64,000 bases of DNA from Prorocentrum cordatum (taxonomy: Eukaryota > Sar > Dinophyceae > Prorocentrales > Prorocentraceae). Under the pieces are notes generated by a model that was given only the letters and a program-made list of their open reading frames with translations, was not told the origin of the DNA and searched no databases. The translations under genes and the position numbers were made by a program. The DNA lies in assembly GCA_963575745.1 (NCBI GenBank), contig CAUYUJ010017806.1, positions 1 to 64,000 on the forward strand, read 5' to 3'. Shown here one piece after another: positions 28,071 to 37,392 of the stretch. Numbering within the stretch: position 1 is the stretch's first letter; the number at the start of each line of letters is the position of its first letter.

Positions 28071-28199
28071 GAGCTGCGCCTCGTGTGCAGCGGCGCTCGC
28101 CGGCCCTGGGTGTGCCGTTGACAGAGCTCTGCCGTTCAAGCGCACCGGGCGCTTGGGCTGCCACTGGAGGTTGGCACGGGCGCCCTGTAGGCGCGTCCG
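28071..28199 (+). other. 3' flank of the Helitron ORF
   Basis: No gene seen. Contains GGGCGC at about 28148 and GCGCCC at about 28180, which could pair at long range, but no CTRR end or clear hairpin of the canonical Helitron type. Confidence 0.35.
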
Positions 28200-28921
28200 T
28201 CTTGCATGTGTGTTCTTGTGTGCCTGTGTGCATGAGGATGTTTTGTCAGTGCGTGAGTGTGTGTGCGCTGGCGTGTGTTTGTGTTTGCCTGTGTGTCTGC
28301 TGGCGTGTGTGTGTAAGTGTGTGTGTGGGTGTCTTTGTGTCTGTGTGTTTGTGGCTCTGTTTGTGTGTCTGTCTGTGTGTCTGTCTGTGTGTCCGTGGGT
28401 ATGTGTGTGTGTTTGTCTGTGTGTCTGTATGCATCTCTGTTTGTATCTCTTTTTGTGCGCGTGTCTGTTCGTGTGTGTGTGTGTGTAAGAGTGGGCGCGT
28501 GTGGATGTGAGTGTGCTCGAGCGTGTGTGTGTATCTGTGTGTGTGTCAGTGTGTTTGTGTGTGTCTGGTGTGTTTGCGTGTTTGTGTGTGTGTGTGTCCG
28601 CGGTGTGTGTGTGTGTGATATGTGTTGTGTGTTTGTGTTTGCGCGTTTGCGCGTGGGTGTCGACCTTTGCGTGTGGATGTGTGTGTGTGCGTGTGTGTGG
28701 AGCATGCTTGCGTACGTGTGCGACACTGCGCGCTCCCTGAGGAAAAGTGCGTGTGTGCCCGTGTGCGTGCGTGTGTGTGTGTGGGGGCGCATGGCGCTGG
28801 CACCCCCGCCCCTTCCTGCCCCCCCCTCTCCCCCTCCACCCCTCTCCCCGGCGCTCCGCGAGGGCGGAGTGGCTGGAGTGGAGGGAGGGCCGGCCCCAAA
28901 ATGGGGCGGTGCCTCCCCCCT
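28200..28921 (+). repeat. TG-rich repeat and family B target box (occupied)
   Basis: 28200-28790 is TG/CG dinucleotide repeat with embedded conserved pieces such as GGAGCATGCTTGCGTACGTG. 28800-28921 is the box used by family B: hairpins CTCCGC-GAGG-GCGGAG and GCCCC-AAAAT-GGGGC, then the target GCCTCCCCCCT at 28911-28921, after which the LINE begins. Cys/Val-rich open frames here come from the TG repeat. Confidence 0.8.
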
Positions 28922-30385
28922 CGTGTGACGTCCACGGTGCTCTTGGGTGTCTTCATTACCACTGACTATCGGGCGCACTCTCATGAGGATCTGGCTTTCC
29001 GTCTCGATGCTGCAAGAAGAAGTTTCTATTCGCAGAAGGCATACTACGGGGCCAGATGTGTACCTATAAATGCTAAGTTCCAGAGGTATACTGAAAGGAT
29101 ACAATCTCAGATACTGTACGGAGGAGAAAATATTACATTGGATGACAGCAGCCTCGAGGACATACACCGCTTCGAGGGACAGTGTTTACTACAGATCGTG
29201 GCCACAAGGAGGTTACCAGACGAGTCCATTCAGGACTATGAGCTGCGAAGGAGGAGGAGATGCAGAACCTTATTTCAGGAGGCAGGTTTCATGCCACTGC
29301 CACAGCGACTATTGCTTGCATGCTGGAATGTTGCCAAGGATTTGTCAAGTTTTATCCAGTCTTTGCCTGTGCATAACTGTCACGATCGATGTTGGTACGA
29401 CGCCAGATTTGGTATGATAGCTTTCCCAAAGCAGTGGGATATCATGCGTGACAGAGCTGCTGCATTTTTCCATGCACATGCCTCCACACGTATTCGTCGG
29501 GAGGAAGGGGATATGAGGAGGAGGAAAATGGGGAGGGAAGTGACGGCTCAGCGTACGTGGCAGTACCCACTACAACAGTTCTTCGGTGATGACTGGTGGG
29601 AATGCATGCTGCACAGTGATTTTTACACGTGGGCTGTCGTGACGGCGGCCGAGCATATTCACAAGTATTTTCAGCCAGAACATAAGAGGGGATGTGGTAA
29701 CAACTACGAGAAGGAGGAGGAGTTTGGTATTATTGGACATACGGAGGAGGAAAGTGAGCCCAAGAGAAGAAGGAGGGAGGAGGAGGAGAACCTGAGACTC
29801 AGCAAACGTATTGCACTGTCGTACATGCGCGAGACGGTCTGGGATTTCACCACTCCTGGACTACCTCTGGAGATCTGCGGGGATAGCCTGCTGATTGTGT
29901 CGTGGATCAACGGTGTGTGGGCATGTGAACAGGTGGACTATCGCAAACGAGTCGCCAACTTGCAAGATCAGTTATACAACATGTGTGTACAGGAGGGAGG
30001 GAGACCACCTATGAAGGGACGGGACATTGTGAAGCATATCTTTAGGGAAAACAATGAAAGAGCGGACGCGCTGACACATGAGGCCCGCGAGGGCCATACT
30101 TATATCAAAGAGTCGTACGATTCTCTTTTTACTAACACGATGAATGTCGTTGCCATTCGGGGTGCCTGGGATGGTGGCGTCTCGGCCTTAGGAGTTGGGT
30201 GTGGTTGCTGGCTTGATATCGGGTTTCGGACAAATACTAACGACTGTGTTTGGACGGAGGTGTACAGAGAGGCCTGGTGTCTGAGCGATACATGCACTGT
30301 TACTCAAGCTGAACTGAGTGCCGCGGAACGGCTGCTCGCAGCCACAGCTCGTCTTTCGCGTGTATGTCGTCTCTTTTCATGTTGA
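28922..30385 (+). pseudogene. Family B ORF2 remnant: thumb and permuted RNase H
   Basis: The reading frame is open through the upstream TG repeat, but LINE similarity starts only at the junction (TSTVLLGVF...). The first recognisable part is FRLDAARRSFYSQKAYYGAR, which follows the reverse transcriptase palm, so the catalytic palm is absent. The thumb (QSQILYGGENITLDD, FEGQCLLQIV) is followed by RNase H blocks in permuted order: ICGDSLLIVSWINGVW (about 29871), HIFRENNERADALTHEAR (about 30035), GAWDGGVSALGVGCG (about 30160), TVTQAELSAAERLL (about 30298). All RNase H acidic residues seem present and the frame is intact to TGA at 30383. It cannot reverse-transcribe. Related to the copy at 31763 but clearly diverged. 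Confidence 0.8.
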
Positions 30386-30409
30386 TGCCTGTGCTTGTTG
30401 CATATCTGT

Positions 30410-30420
30410 GCGCTTCGCGC
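30410..30420 (+). promoter_or_regulatory. GC-TTC-GC stem-loop in 3' UTR
   Basis: GCGC-TTC-GCGC. Equivalent loops with different but complementary stems lie in the 3' UTRs of the other LINE families: GAGC/GCTC at 35944, CTCAGC/GCTGAG near 44888, AGGC/GCCT near 42472. Confidence 0.55.
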
Positions 30421-30472
30421 TGTGTACTGTACAGGCTGAATTGTAACAGCTGACGCTGCCGCGTGGACACTG

Positions 30473-30502
30473 CGACTGGGCTCTGAGAGCCCGCTTCAGT
30501 CG
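30473..30502 (+). promoter_or_regulatory. Terminal 3' hairpin of family B
   Basis: Outer CGACT/AGTCG and inner GGGCT-CTGAG-AGCCC. The other family B copies (36034-36062 and 37145-37173) have GGGCC/GGCCC inside the same outer stem, a compensated T-A to C-G change. Likely the structure recognised when reverse transcription starts. Confidence 0.65.
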
Positions 30503-30530
30503 ACTCCAAGCCAAGCCAAGCCTCCCCCCT

Positions 30531-31762
30531 CCGGAGCGCCGGCGGGGAGGGCGGGGGCGCGTGGGGGGGGCTTGGGGGCGCGGTGGAAGAGTGCGCTGAC
30601 CAGTCGGGGAATGAGTCTGTCACAACGTTGTCGTCTGTGCGTGGTTATCCGTGGGTGTTCGCCATTGCGTCTATGTGTGCGCTTGTGCGTGTGTGTGTAT
30701 GTGTGTGTGTGTGGGGGTGGGTGGGTGGGTGGGTGGGGGGGGGGCGCGTGTGTCTCGTATGTGTGTGTGTGTGTGCCCCTGCGTGTGTCTGGGTGCACAT
30801 GCGCGTGTGTGTGTGAGTGTGTGTGCGTTTGCGTGTGGACGTGTGTGCGCTCGTGTGTGTATGTGTGTATGTGTGCGTGTGTGTGGAGCATGCTGGCGTA
30901 CGTGCGTGCTCTTGTGTATGTATGGATTTGAGTTTGTCCGTGTGTGTACGCGTGTGCGTGCTTATGCGCGTGTGCTTGCGTGTGTGATTGGTTCTTTGCT
31001 ATCCTGCGTCTGTGTTCGTCTGCGCATGTGCCGCCGTCCGCGCGCCCCCTCCTCCCCCCTCGTCCCCCTCGGGCGCTCCGCGAGGGCGGAGTGGTTGGAG
31101 TGGAGGAAGGGCGGGCCACAGAATGGGGCGGTGCCTCCCCCCTCTGGAGCGCCGGCGGGGAGGGCGGGGGCGCTCCGTGCCCCCCGTGTGTGTATGTACT
31201 CTTGTGATCCGCGTGCGTGTGCGTGTCCGTGTGTGTGTGTGTGATATGTTGTGTGTTTGTGTGTGCGCGTTTGCGCGTGTGTGTAGACCTTTGCGTGTGG
31301 ATGTGTGTCTGTGTGCGTGTGTGTGTATTTGTGCGTGTGTGTGTGGAGCATGCTGGCGTATGTGTGTTCTTGTGTATGTATGTGTGTTTGTGTGTTCGCG
31401 TTTGCGCGTGTGTGTGGACGTTCGCGTGTGGATGTGTGTGTGCGTGTGTGTGTATGTGTGTGTGTGTGTATGTGCGCATGTGTGTGGAACATGCTGGCGT
31501 ACGTGTGTACTCTTGTGTATTAGTCTGTGTGTCTCCGTGTGTGCGTGCCTATGTGCGTGTGCTTGCTTGTGTGACTGCCTGTTTGCTATCCTGCGTCTGT
31601 GTTCGTCTGCGCATGTGCGTGTGCGCGTGCGCGCGCGGTGTGGTGCCGCCGTCCGCGCGCCCCCCCTCCCCCCTCCCCCCTCCCCCCCCCGGCGCTCCGC
31701 GAGGGCGGAGTGGTTGGAGCGGAGGGAGGGCCGGCCCCAAAATGGGGCGGTGCCTCCCCCCT
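30531..31762 (+). repeat. TG-rich repeats with an empty and an occupied family B target
   Basis: Two further TG-rich units. The first follows the right part of the target box (CCGGAGCGCCGGCGGGG). It contains a G-quadruplex-prone GGGTGGGTGGGTGGGTGGGG run (about 30713-30744) and several GGAGCATGCTGGCGTACGTG pieces. An uninterrupted target box lies at about 31060-31175 with the target at 31133-31143. The second unit ends in the target GCCTCCCCCCT at 31752-31762, next to the second LINE. No gene is seen. Confidence 0.8.
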
Positions 31763-31763
31763 A

Positions 31764-31892
31764 TTTCTCCTGGCGGAATGGAAGGGTGAGTCTTGGGAGA
31801 TCTTCGGAGAACAATGGGCGACAATGTGTGCTAAATATGATATCAAAGATGTAACGATCACGAAAATGAAAGAGGAGTTAAGTAAAAACTGA
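31764..31892 (+). pseudogene. Family B ORF1 C-terminal remnant
   Basis: The last 42 residues of an ORF1 protein ([18 protein letters not shown] to the UGA at 31890). It aligns by eye with the C-termini of both family A ORF1 proteins (LIAEWG...GW.L...N), which fixes its identity and shows ORF1 lies in the same frame as ORF2. The upstream part is lost at the insertion junction. Confidence 0.7.
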
Positions 31893-31895
31893 GGA
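31890..31895 (+). promoter_or_regulatory. In-frame UGA between ORF1 remnant and ORF2
   Basis: UGA followed by GGA, then 14 open codons to the endonuclease motif SWNIQ, with no AUG before it. The first AUG in frame is in SMYLP near 32212, deep inside the endonuclease. Same arrangement as family A but with a different downstream context. Confidence 0.55.
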
Positions 31896-34800
31896 CGTGC
31901 TCGACGGAAAAACCTGACTATCATTTCTTGGAATATCCAGAAGGCAGGAGTGAGGAACTGTAGAGGAGCTGAGATTTTGGGACAACTTCGTAGCTGTCAC
32001 GGAGGCTTGTTCGCATTGCAAGAGAGTGATTTTCTTCCCAGAGCCGAGATTGCACGTCTAGGATGGGACCAGAGAGTTTCATCATGTGGGAAAGCTGCCC
32101 TAGTGTTCGACAATGCATGGAAATGTTGTATCAAAGAATTCGTATGCTCGTATCCTCGTTTCGTCGTAGGAGGCTTCAAGACTGCTACTTCGAGGCTGGT
32201 GATCACCAGCATGTACCTTCCAGATGTTTCGATCTCGAATGCTTTTGATATGTGGCAGCAAACCCTGACCAACCTCAATATGGTCCTCAGGGAGATGGTT
32301 GCCACGAAGCTGCCAGGTGCCTGCATCATTGTTTGCGTGGATGCTAATGTGGAATTGGTGGGGAGGAGTACGGGAGTTCATCGAGGAGTTGAATATATTA
32401 TGACAGGAAGTGGTGTGGATGGAAAGGAGGAAGGAGGCGACAGCACGGCGGAGAGGAGGAGGGAGAACGACAGATGGAGGATGAGGCATGCGCTGGAATG
32501 CTTTATGCAATCGTACGGGCTCTGTGCTGCCAACACTTTCGGCGACCGTGCAGTGACGTGGGAGAGCTACGCGCGAGCACACTGTCGCCTTGCTAGAGCA
32601 CCAGAGCTGCGGCCACGAGTATTAGATTATGTTATGGTCCCTCATGGTTGGGAAATTATTGAATGTAAGGCATCCTTTCGTTTGCATAGAGGAGGGAAGA
32701 CTCAGCGATCCCGTCTGAGTGATCATAAACTCTTGGAAGTTTGTGTTCGTTCCCCTGTCGTCCATTGTCCCCGTTTCTCCGCTAAACCCCGTGATGAAAG
32801 CTATGTGGGATATGAGCCAAACACGTTCACGGATGAGATGATCGCGAGAGCTTCGATGGACTCGTTTGTTGACAATGCCAGGTGTTCCTCAGTAAGTGGT
32901 AATCCTCTGGGGGCCAGCTGTTTGTCACGACAGATCAAATCGAGCTTTACTCGGGATGAGGTGGAATATAAGACAAGAGATGACAATGGTATTAAACAGC
33001 CTGTGCGCCCTTATAGACTCCAGAGGTTGATTGAACTCCGTAGGGGAACCCCACCTGGGCCAGAAAGAAAACAGAGCACAAAAGTTTTGAATGGCTATCG
33101 CCGTCTATACCGCCGTCTTCGTCTGGAGTATGAATTACCACCGTCAAGGAAAAGGAAGAGAAACCGTCTCTATAACCTGGAAGGAGTGGAGGATAGAGAG
33201 ATATGGAACAAAGTTATCTGGCAGATGCTCAAGAATAAGGTGTCGTGTGCCCAGACTCGTGTTGCCAATCTAGAGGTGCTGCAGTCTCTCAGACAGGCTG
33301 CGGAGCTGGAGGCTCCACCCTGCACCATCACGCTGGCGAGTATGCTTTGCTGCAGGGGAAGAATGCAGCGTAACCGCGCGACGGGGACTGATGGAGTGCC
33401 TGCAGAGATGCTCCTTCGATTGTCGTGGAAAACGTTGAGAGAGGTGCGAAGGATATTCGAGGCTGTATTTCATAGACAGATTCCGTACCCTGATTGCTGG
33501 AGGGAGATCATAGTGAGTGTGATGCCTAAAAGTCAAAACACCACGGATGCAAAGGAAACGAGACTACTGTGTATTCAAAACGCGTTATCTAAACTTTATT
33601 CTATGTGTGTGGTCAAGTTAGCGGAGGATTATATGGAGGAGGTGGGGATGTTTCGGAGATTTGGTGTGTATGGATTTGTGAAAGGACGGAGGCCATATGA
33701 GATTACGACTGCATTGAAACACTTAGGTCAACATGCTAGCAAATATCAGCACGCAGATGATCAATTACATGTTGCTCTCGCAGATGTTTATCAAGCTTTT
33801 GATCATTGTACGGTTGCTAACTTCAGTTCTGCCATGGCATATTGTAGTATACCATATGTTATCCAACATGCGATGATTGAGTCCCTGGTCTATAGTGATG
33901 TGGAGATCTCGTGTGAGAATCTCGACTTCGAGCGGTTCTCAAAGGTGTCCTGGGATCGCTGTATACGTACGGGTGGACCTGAAGGACCGTTTGCCTTTAA
34001 TTGTATTGCCGTGGCGATGTGGGGGGAACTGTTCGAGAAATGGGATGAACAGAAGTTGGGGTATAGGGTCGAGTTTCGAGCGAGTGCGAGGGACGAAAAC
34101 GGGAGCGTCGAAACGGTGTCGATTTACTTGAATCATGCCTTATGGGCTGATAACATCGTTGTCCTGGCGAACTCGGCGTCGGATTTGGCTCAGATGATGC
34201 TGGCAATGACACACTCACTTGAGAAATACAGTATGCGATGGAAAGAGGCGTCTCTGGAGTATTTAGTTTTCGGTGAACCTCTAGAGTATGATGAGAATGA
34301 ACACATCGTTCCGACCATGGACCTGGTGATCAAAGGATTTCAGGACCCAGAACGTGAATTGAGATTTCGCAGAAGGGCTGAGGTTCATCTCCTAGGAGTC
34401 TGTATTCCGGCTATATTTCCTCGATATCATGCGGATGTAGCGTACAGATTGGACAAAGGAAGACAGGCCTTCTATGTTGACATCAAGTTCTATACCAGCA
34501 GATGTATACCATTGGGGGAAAAGTATTCTAGATATCAACAGCTTGTTCAGTCGACAGTATTGTATGGATTAGATGGAGTAGCAGCAGATGAAAGTTCGAT
34601 TGAGAGACTTCATGTGTTTGAGGGAGAGTGCTTGCTCAGAATATTGAGAACGAGACATCTTCCTGATGAGCCGTGGGACGAGTATACACATCGGAAGTAC
34701 AGCCGATGTAGGAAAGCTTTTCATGATCATGGGTATCAGTCGCTGGTGCAAAAATTCTTGTATCGTCAGTGGTTGCTTGCACTGGATGTGGTGTCGTTTG

Positions 34801-35852
34801 CAAAATATCTACCTCATGACATGCCGCAGAGTGACAGAGCATGGAGGGACTCAAGGTTGGCAATGCTTGCATACGGAATCCGATATGATGAATGGCGGCA
34901 GAATTTTGGGGATATCATGCACAGATATAACTCAAAAAGAAAACGGTCAGAGGAGGGAAGCTACCGCAAAAGGAAAAGAGGGATTGACGCGACGGGTCTA
35001 CATACATGGCACTATCCTTTCGAAAAATATTGGGGTGATCAGTGGTGGAGAGATTTCCAGCCTGATAGCTGGAGAGAGTTTGCAATATCTACGGTGGGTG
35101 AGGAGAAGTTCAGCTTGTTCCAATCAAATGTTAAAGGATCAGGAGGGAGACGTACTGCGTATGATATGGAAGAGGAGGGTGGAAATGAGGCAACACGTAA
35201 ACGAAGGAGGAAGGAGGAGGAGGTCCAGAATGAAATCATCGCCAGACGTTTAGCAATAACAAACATGAAAGCAACAGAATGGGATTTCAAAACACATGGT
35301 TTTGGAGTGGAGATCTGTGGGGATTCTCTTCTTATCATATCTTGGCTCCTAGGGAGGTGGGCGATAACTGACTACACGTATCGAAAAAGAATAGGCTATA
35401 TCATTGACATCATGAGCGGTCTGACGGAGATCTATGGAGTTCGGGCACCTTCGAATGGCAGGGATCCTTTTAAGCATGAGTTTCGGGAAGTAAATGAGCA
35501 TGCGGATCGACTCACACATGATGCCCGCGAGGGCAGATCACACGAATGGAAGCGCTCTTTTTGCATGACACACACACATGGACATATAACACCTATCGCA
35601 TTGAGGGGGTCCTTCGATGGCGGTAAATCTGAGGATGGAGTAGGATGTGGTGCATGGCTCGAGGCGGCGTTCATATCCAGGTCCGACAGGATCGAAGGAA
35701 AGTTTTCGACCGTGTCCTGGCAACTCGTCTGGGAAAAAGCATGGTTGATTCCGTCGGAGAGCACAGTCACACAGGCTGAATTATCCGCAGCAGAGTGTAC
35801 GGTACACAACATCGTTCGTTTGCTTGGTGAGTTTGAGTCTTACTTTACTTGA
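31893..35852 (+). CDS. Family B LINE ORF2: endonuclease, reverse transcriptase, permuted RNase H
   Basis: About 1319 codons if read from the UGA; GTG at 31950 is only the first alternative start and cuts off the endonuclease SWNIQ motif. Endonuclease: SWNIQ, ALQESD, ITSMYLP, VCVDANVEL (Asp-x-Asn intact), RVLDYVMVP, LSDHK. Reverse transcriptase: RNRATGTDGVPAEML, motif A LADVYQAFDHC, motif B RTGGPEGPFAFNC, motif C ALWADNIVV (ADN at 34146-34154), MRWKEASLEYLVFG. Thumb: YSRYQQLVQSTVLYGLDG. RNase H blocks: EICGDSLLIISWLLGRW (about 35311), HEFREVNEHADRLTHDAR (about 35475), GSFDGGKSEDGVGCG (about 35605), TVTQAELSAAE (about 35764). Permuted order as in all relatives here. Stop TGA 35850. Confidence 0.88.
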   Translation, partial: GRARRKNLTIISWNIQKAGVRNCRGAEILGQLRSCHGGLFALQESDFLPRAEIARLGWDQRVSSCGKAALVFDNAWKCCIKEFVCSYPRFVVGGFKTATSRLVITSMYLPDVSISNAFDMWQQTLTNLNMVLREMVATKLPGACIIVCVDANVELVGRSTGVHRGVEYIMTGSGVDGKEEGGDSTAERRRENDRWRMRHALECFMQSYGLCAANTFGDRAVTWESYARAHCRLARAPELRPRVLDYVMVPHGWEIIECKASFRLHRGGKTQRSRLSDHKLLEVCVRSPVVHCPRFSAKPRDESYVGYEPNTFTDEMIARASMDSFVDNARCSSVSGNPLGASCLSRQIKSSFTRDEVEYKTRDDNGIKQPVRPYRLQRLIELRRGTPPGPERKQSTKVLNGYRRLYRRLRLEYELPPSRKRKRNRLYNLEGVEDREIWNKVIWQMLKNKVSCAQTRVANLEVLQSLRQAAELEAPPCTITLASMLCCRGRMQRNRATGTDGVPAEMLLRLSWKTLREVRRIFEAVFHRQIPYPDCWREIIVSVMPKSQNTTDAKETRLLCIQNALSKLYSMCVVKLAEDYMEEVGMFRRFGVYGFVKGRRPYEITTALKHLGQHASKYQHADDQLHVALADVYQAFDHCTVANFSSAMAYCSIPYVIQHAMIESLVYSDVEISCENLDFERFSKVSWDRCIRTGGPEGPFAFNCIAVAMWGELFEKWDEQKLGYRVEFRASARDENGSVETVSIYLNHALWADNIVVLANSASDLAQMMLAMTHSLEKYSMRWKEASLEYLVFGEPLEYDENEHIVPTMDLVIKGFQDPERELRFRRRAEVHLLGVCIPAIFPRYHADVAYRLDKGRQAFYVDIKFYTSRCIPLGEKYSRYQQLVQSTVLYGLDGVAADESSIERLHVFEGECLLRILRTRHLPDEPWDEYTHRKYSRCRKAFHDHGYQSLVQKFLYRQWLLALDVVSFAKYLPHDMPQSDRAWRDSRLAMLAYGIRYDEWRQNFGDIMHRYNSKRKRSEEGSYRKRKRGIDATGLHTWHYPFEKYWGDQWWRDFQPDSWREFAISTVGEEKFSLFQSNVKGSGGRRTAYDMEEEGGNEATRKRRRKEEEVQNEIIARRLAITNMKATEWDFKTHGFGVEICGDSLLIISWLLGRWAITDYTYRKRIGYIIDIMSGLTEIYGVRAPSNGRDPFKHEFREVNEHADRLTHDAREGRSHEWKRSFCMTHTHGHITPIALRGSFDGGKSEDGVGCGAWLEAAFISRSDRIEGKFSTVSWQLVWEKAWLIPSESTVTQAELSAAECTVHNIVRLLGEFESYFT

Positions 35853-36087
35853 TCGTGGATTGTGAAAGATTGTGCTCACACGGATGAATAAGAGTTTGGT
35901 TTCTCGTGTATTGCCCGCGTGTTTGACGCGGATGATATCTCATGAGCTTCGCTCTTGTCATCTGTCCGTGTGCTTGGCACGGTTTTGACTCGCATGATCA
36001 TGCAAATAAGAGTCTCTGCCGAGACGGACACTGCGACTGGGCCGTCAGGCCCGTGAGAGTCGTTGCCAGCCAGCCAGCCTCCCCCCC
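35853..36087 (+). promoter_or_regulatory. Structured 3' UTR of family B copy 2
   Basis: A run of hairpins: CCGCGT-GTTTG-ACGCGG (about 35916), GAGC-TTC-GCTC (35944-35954), CCGTG/CACGG (about 35969), GTCTC-TGCC-GAGAC (about 36012), and the terminal CGACT/AGTCG hairpin 36034-36062. It ends in CCAG repeats that merge with the target GCCTCCCCCCC. Confidence 0.7.
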
Positions 36088-37187
36088 ACGGGGATTGACG
36101 CGACGGGTCTACATACATGGCACTATCCTTTCGAAAAATATTGGGGTGATCAGTGGTGGAGAGATTTCCAGCCTGATAGCTGGAGAGAGTTTGCAATATC
36201 TACGGTGGGTGAGGAGAAGTTCAGCTTGTTCCAATCAAATGTTAAAGGATCAGGAGGGAGACGTACTGCGTATGATATGGAAGAGGAGGGTGGAAATGAG
36301 GCAACACGTAAACGAAGGAGGAAGGAGGAGGAGGTCCAGAATGAAATCATCGCCAGACGTTTAGCAATAACAAACATGAAAGCAACAGAATGGGATTTCA
36401 AAACACATGGTTTTGGAGTGGAGATCTGTGGGGATTCTCTTCTTATCATATCTTGGCTCCTAGGGAGGTGGGCGATAACTGACTACACGTATCGAAAAAG
36501 AATAGGCTATATCATTGACATCATGAGCGGTCTGACGGAGATCTATGGAGTTCGGGCACCTTCGAATGGCAGGGATCCTTTTAAGCATGAGTTTCGGGAA
36601 GTAAATGAGCATGCGGATCGACTCACACATGATGCCCGCGAGGGCAGATCACACGAATGGAAGCGCTCTTTTTGCATGACACACACACATGGACATATAA
36701 CACCTATCGCATTGAGGGGGTCCTTCGATGGCGGTAAATCTGAGGATGGAGTAGGATGTGGTGCATGGCTCGAGGCGGCGTTCATATCCAGGTCCGACAG
36801 GATCGAAGGAAAGTTTTCGACCGTGTCCTGGCAACTCGTCTGGGAAAAAGCATGGTTGATTCCGTCGGAGAGCACAGTCACACAGGCTGAATTATCCGCA
36901 GCAGAGTGTACGGTACACAACATCGTTCGTTTGCTTGGTGAGTTTGAGTCTTACTTTACTTGATCGTGGATTGTGAAAGATTGTGCTCACACGGATGAAT
37001 AAGAGTTTGGTTTCTCGTGTATTGCCCGCGTGTTTGACGCGGATGATATCTCATGAGCTTCGCTCTTGTCATCTGTCCGTGTGCTTGGCACGGTTTTGAC
37101 TCGCATGATCATGCAAATAAGAGTCTCTGCCGAGACGGACACTGCGACTGGGCCGTCAGGCCCGTGAGAGTCGTTGCCAGCCAGCCA
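36088..37187 (+). mobile_element. Family B LINE, copy 3 (5' truncated, tandem to copy 2)
   Basis: From 36091 the sequence repeats 34980-36076 at a constant offset of 1111 bases with no difference seen by eye, including the whole 3' UTR. It starts right after the target at the end of copy 2 plus ACG, and ends at the next target (37188-37198). This is a head-to-tail re-insertion into the same target, or a duplication. Confidence 0.85.
36091..36963 (+). pseudogene. Truncated family B ORF2 (RNase H end), second copy
   Basis: In-frame remnant starting GIDATGLHTWHYPFEKYWGD and running through the complete permuted RNase H to TGA at 36961. Identical by eye to the C-terminus of the ORF2 ending at 35852. 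The endonuclease and reverse transcriptase are absent. Confidence 0.85.
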
Positions 37188-37354
37188 GCCTCCCCCCTCC
37201 GGAGCGCCGGCGGGGAGGGCGGGGGCGCGTGGGGGCGGCAGGGGAGCGCGGGGGGGGGGCGCTGAGGTGGCTGCGGTGCGTGCGTCATCGTGTGGTCGTC
37301 AGTGCGTGGGTTTCCCTGGATGCTTGCGTTTGCGTCTGTGTGCGTGGGTTGTAC

Positions 37355-37392
<38 letters not shown>

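Larger units (their letters stand above)
8747..28200 (+). mobile_element. Giant Helitron-like element with Rep, helicase and USP domains
   Basis: A block of about 19 kb with much higher GC than either flank, nearly all open on the + strand. It encodes DUF6570-like, HUH/Tyr Rep and Pif1-like helicase modules in the order typical of Helitrons. In addition it has a cysteine-protease-like module and helicase-associated-like repeats upstream, and a ubiquitin-specific protease domain downstream. The left edge abuts LINE A copy 1 and the right edge fades into TG repeat. Neither a 5' TC end nor a 3' CTRR with hairpin could be assigned, so both ends are approximate. A 107-base duplication interrupts the main ORF, so this copy may be inactive. 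Confidence 0.7.
28922..30519 (+). mobile_element. Family B LINE, copy 1 (5' truncated)
   Basis: Flanked by an 11-bp target-site duplication GCCTCCCCCCT (28911-28921 and 30520-30530). Only the end of the reverse transcriptase region, the thumb and the RNase H remain. The 3' UTR has hairpins at 30410-30420 and 30473-30502 and ends with short CCAAG repeats running into the target. Confidence 0.85.
31763..36076 (+). mobile_element. Family B LINE, copy 2 (ORF2 complete)
   Basis: Begins inside the end of ORF1 directly after target copy GCCTCCCCCCT (31752-31762). It runs through a complete ORF2 to a structured 3' UTR ending in CCAG repeats. A near-identical target (GCCTCCCCCCC, 36077-36087) follows, then a second truncated copy. 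Its ORF2 has no stop or frameshift, so it was recently active apart from the 5' truncation. Confidence 0.85.

Noticed and set aside
9219-28790. CA repeat at 9219 and TG repeat at 28200 as terminal inverted repeats of the Helitron
   Set aside because: Simple dinucleotide tracts of very different length; Helitrons do not need such ends, and TG tracts recur further right without a Helitron.
28200-31760. Cys/Val-rich ORFs on + and His/Thr-rich ORFs on - strand
   Set aside because: Direct products of TG/CA dinucleotide repeat in different frames; no start context or conserved sequence.
34980-37187. 1.1-kb direct repeats as LTRs of a retrovirus-like element
   Set aside because: The repeat is the 3' coding half and UTR of a LINE in tandem. 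No integrase, protease or primer-binding site is present, and each copy ends at the LINE target.
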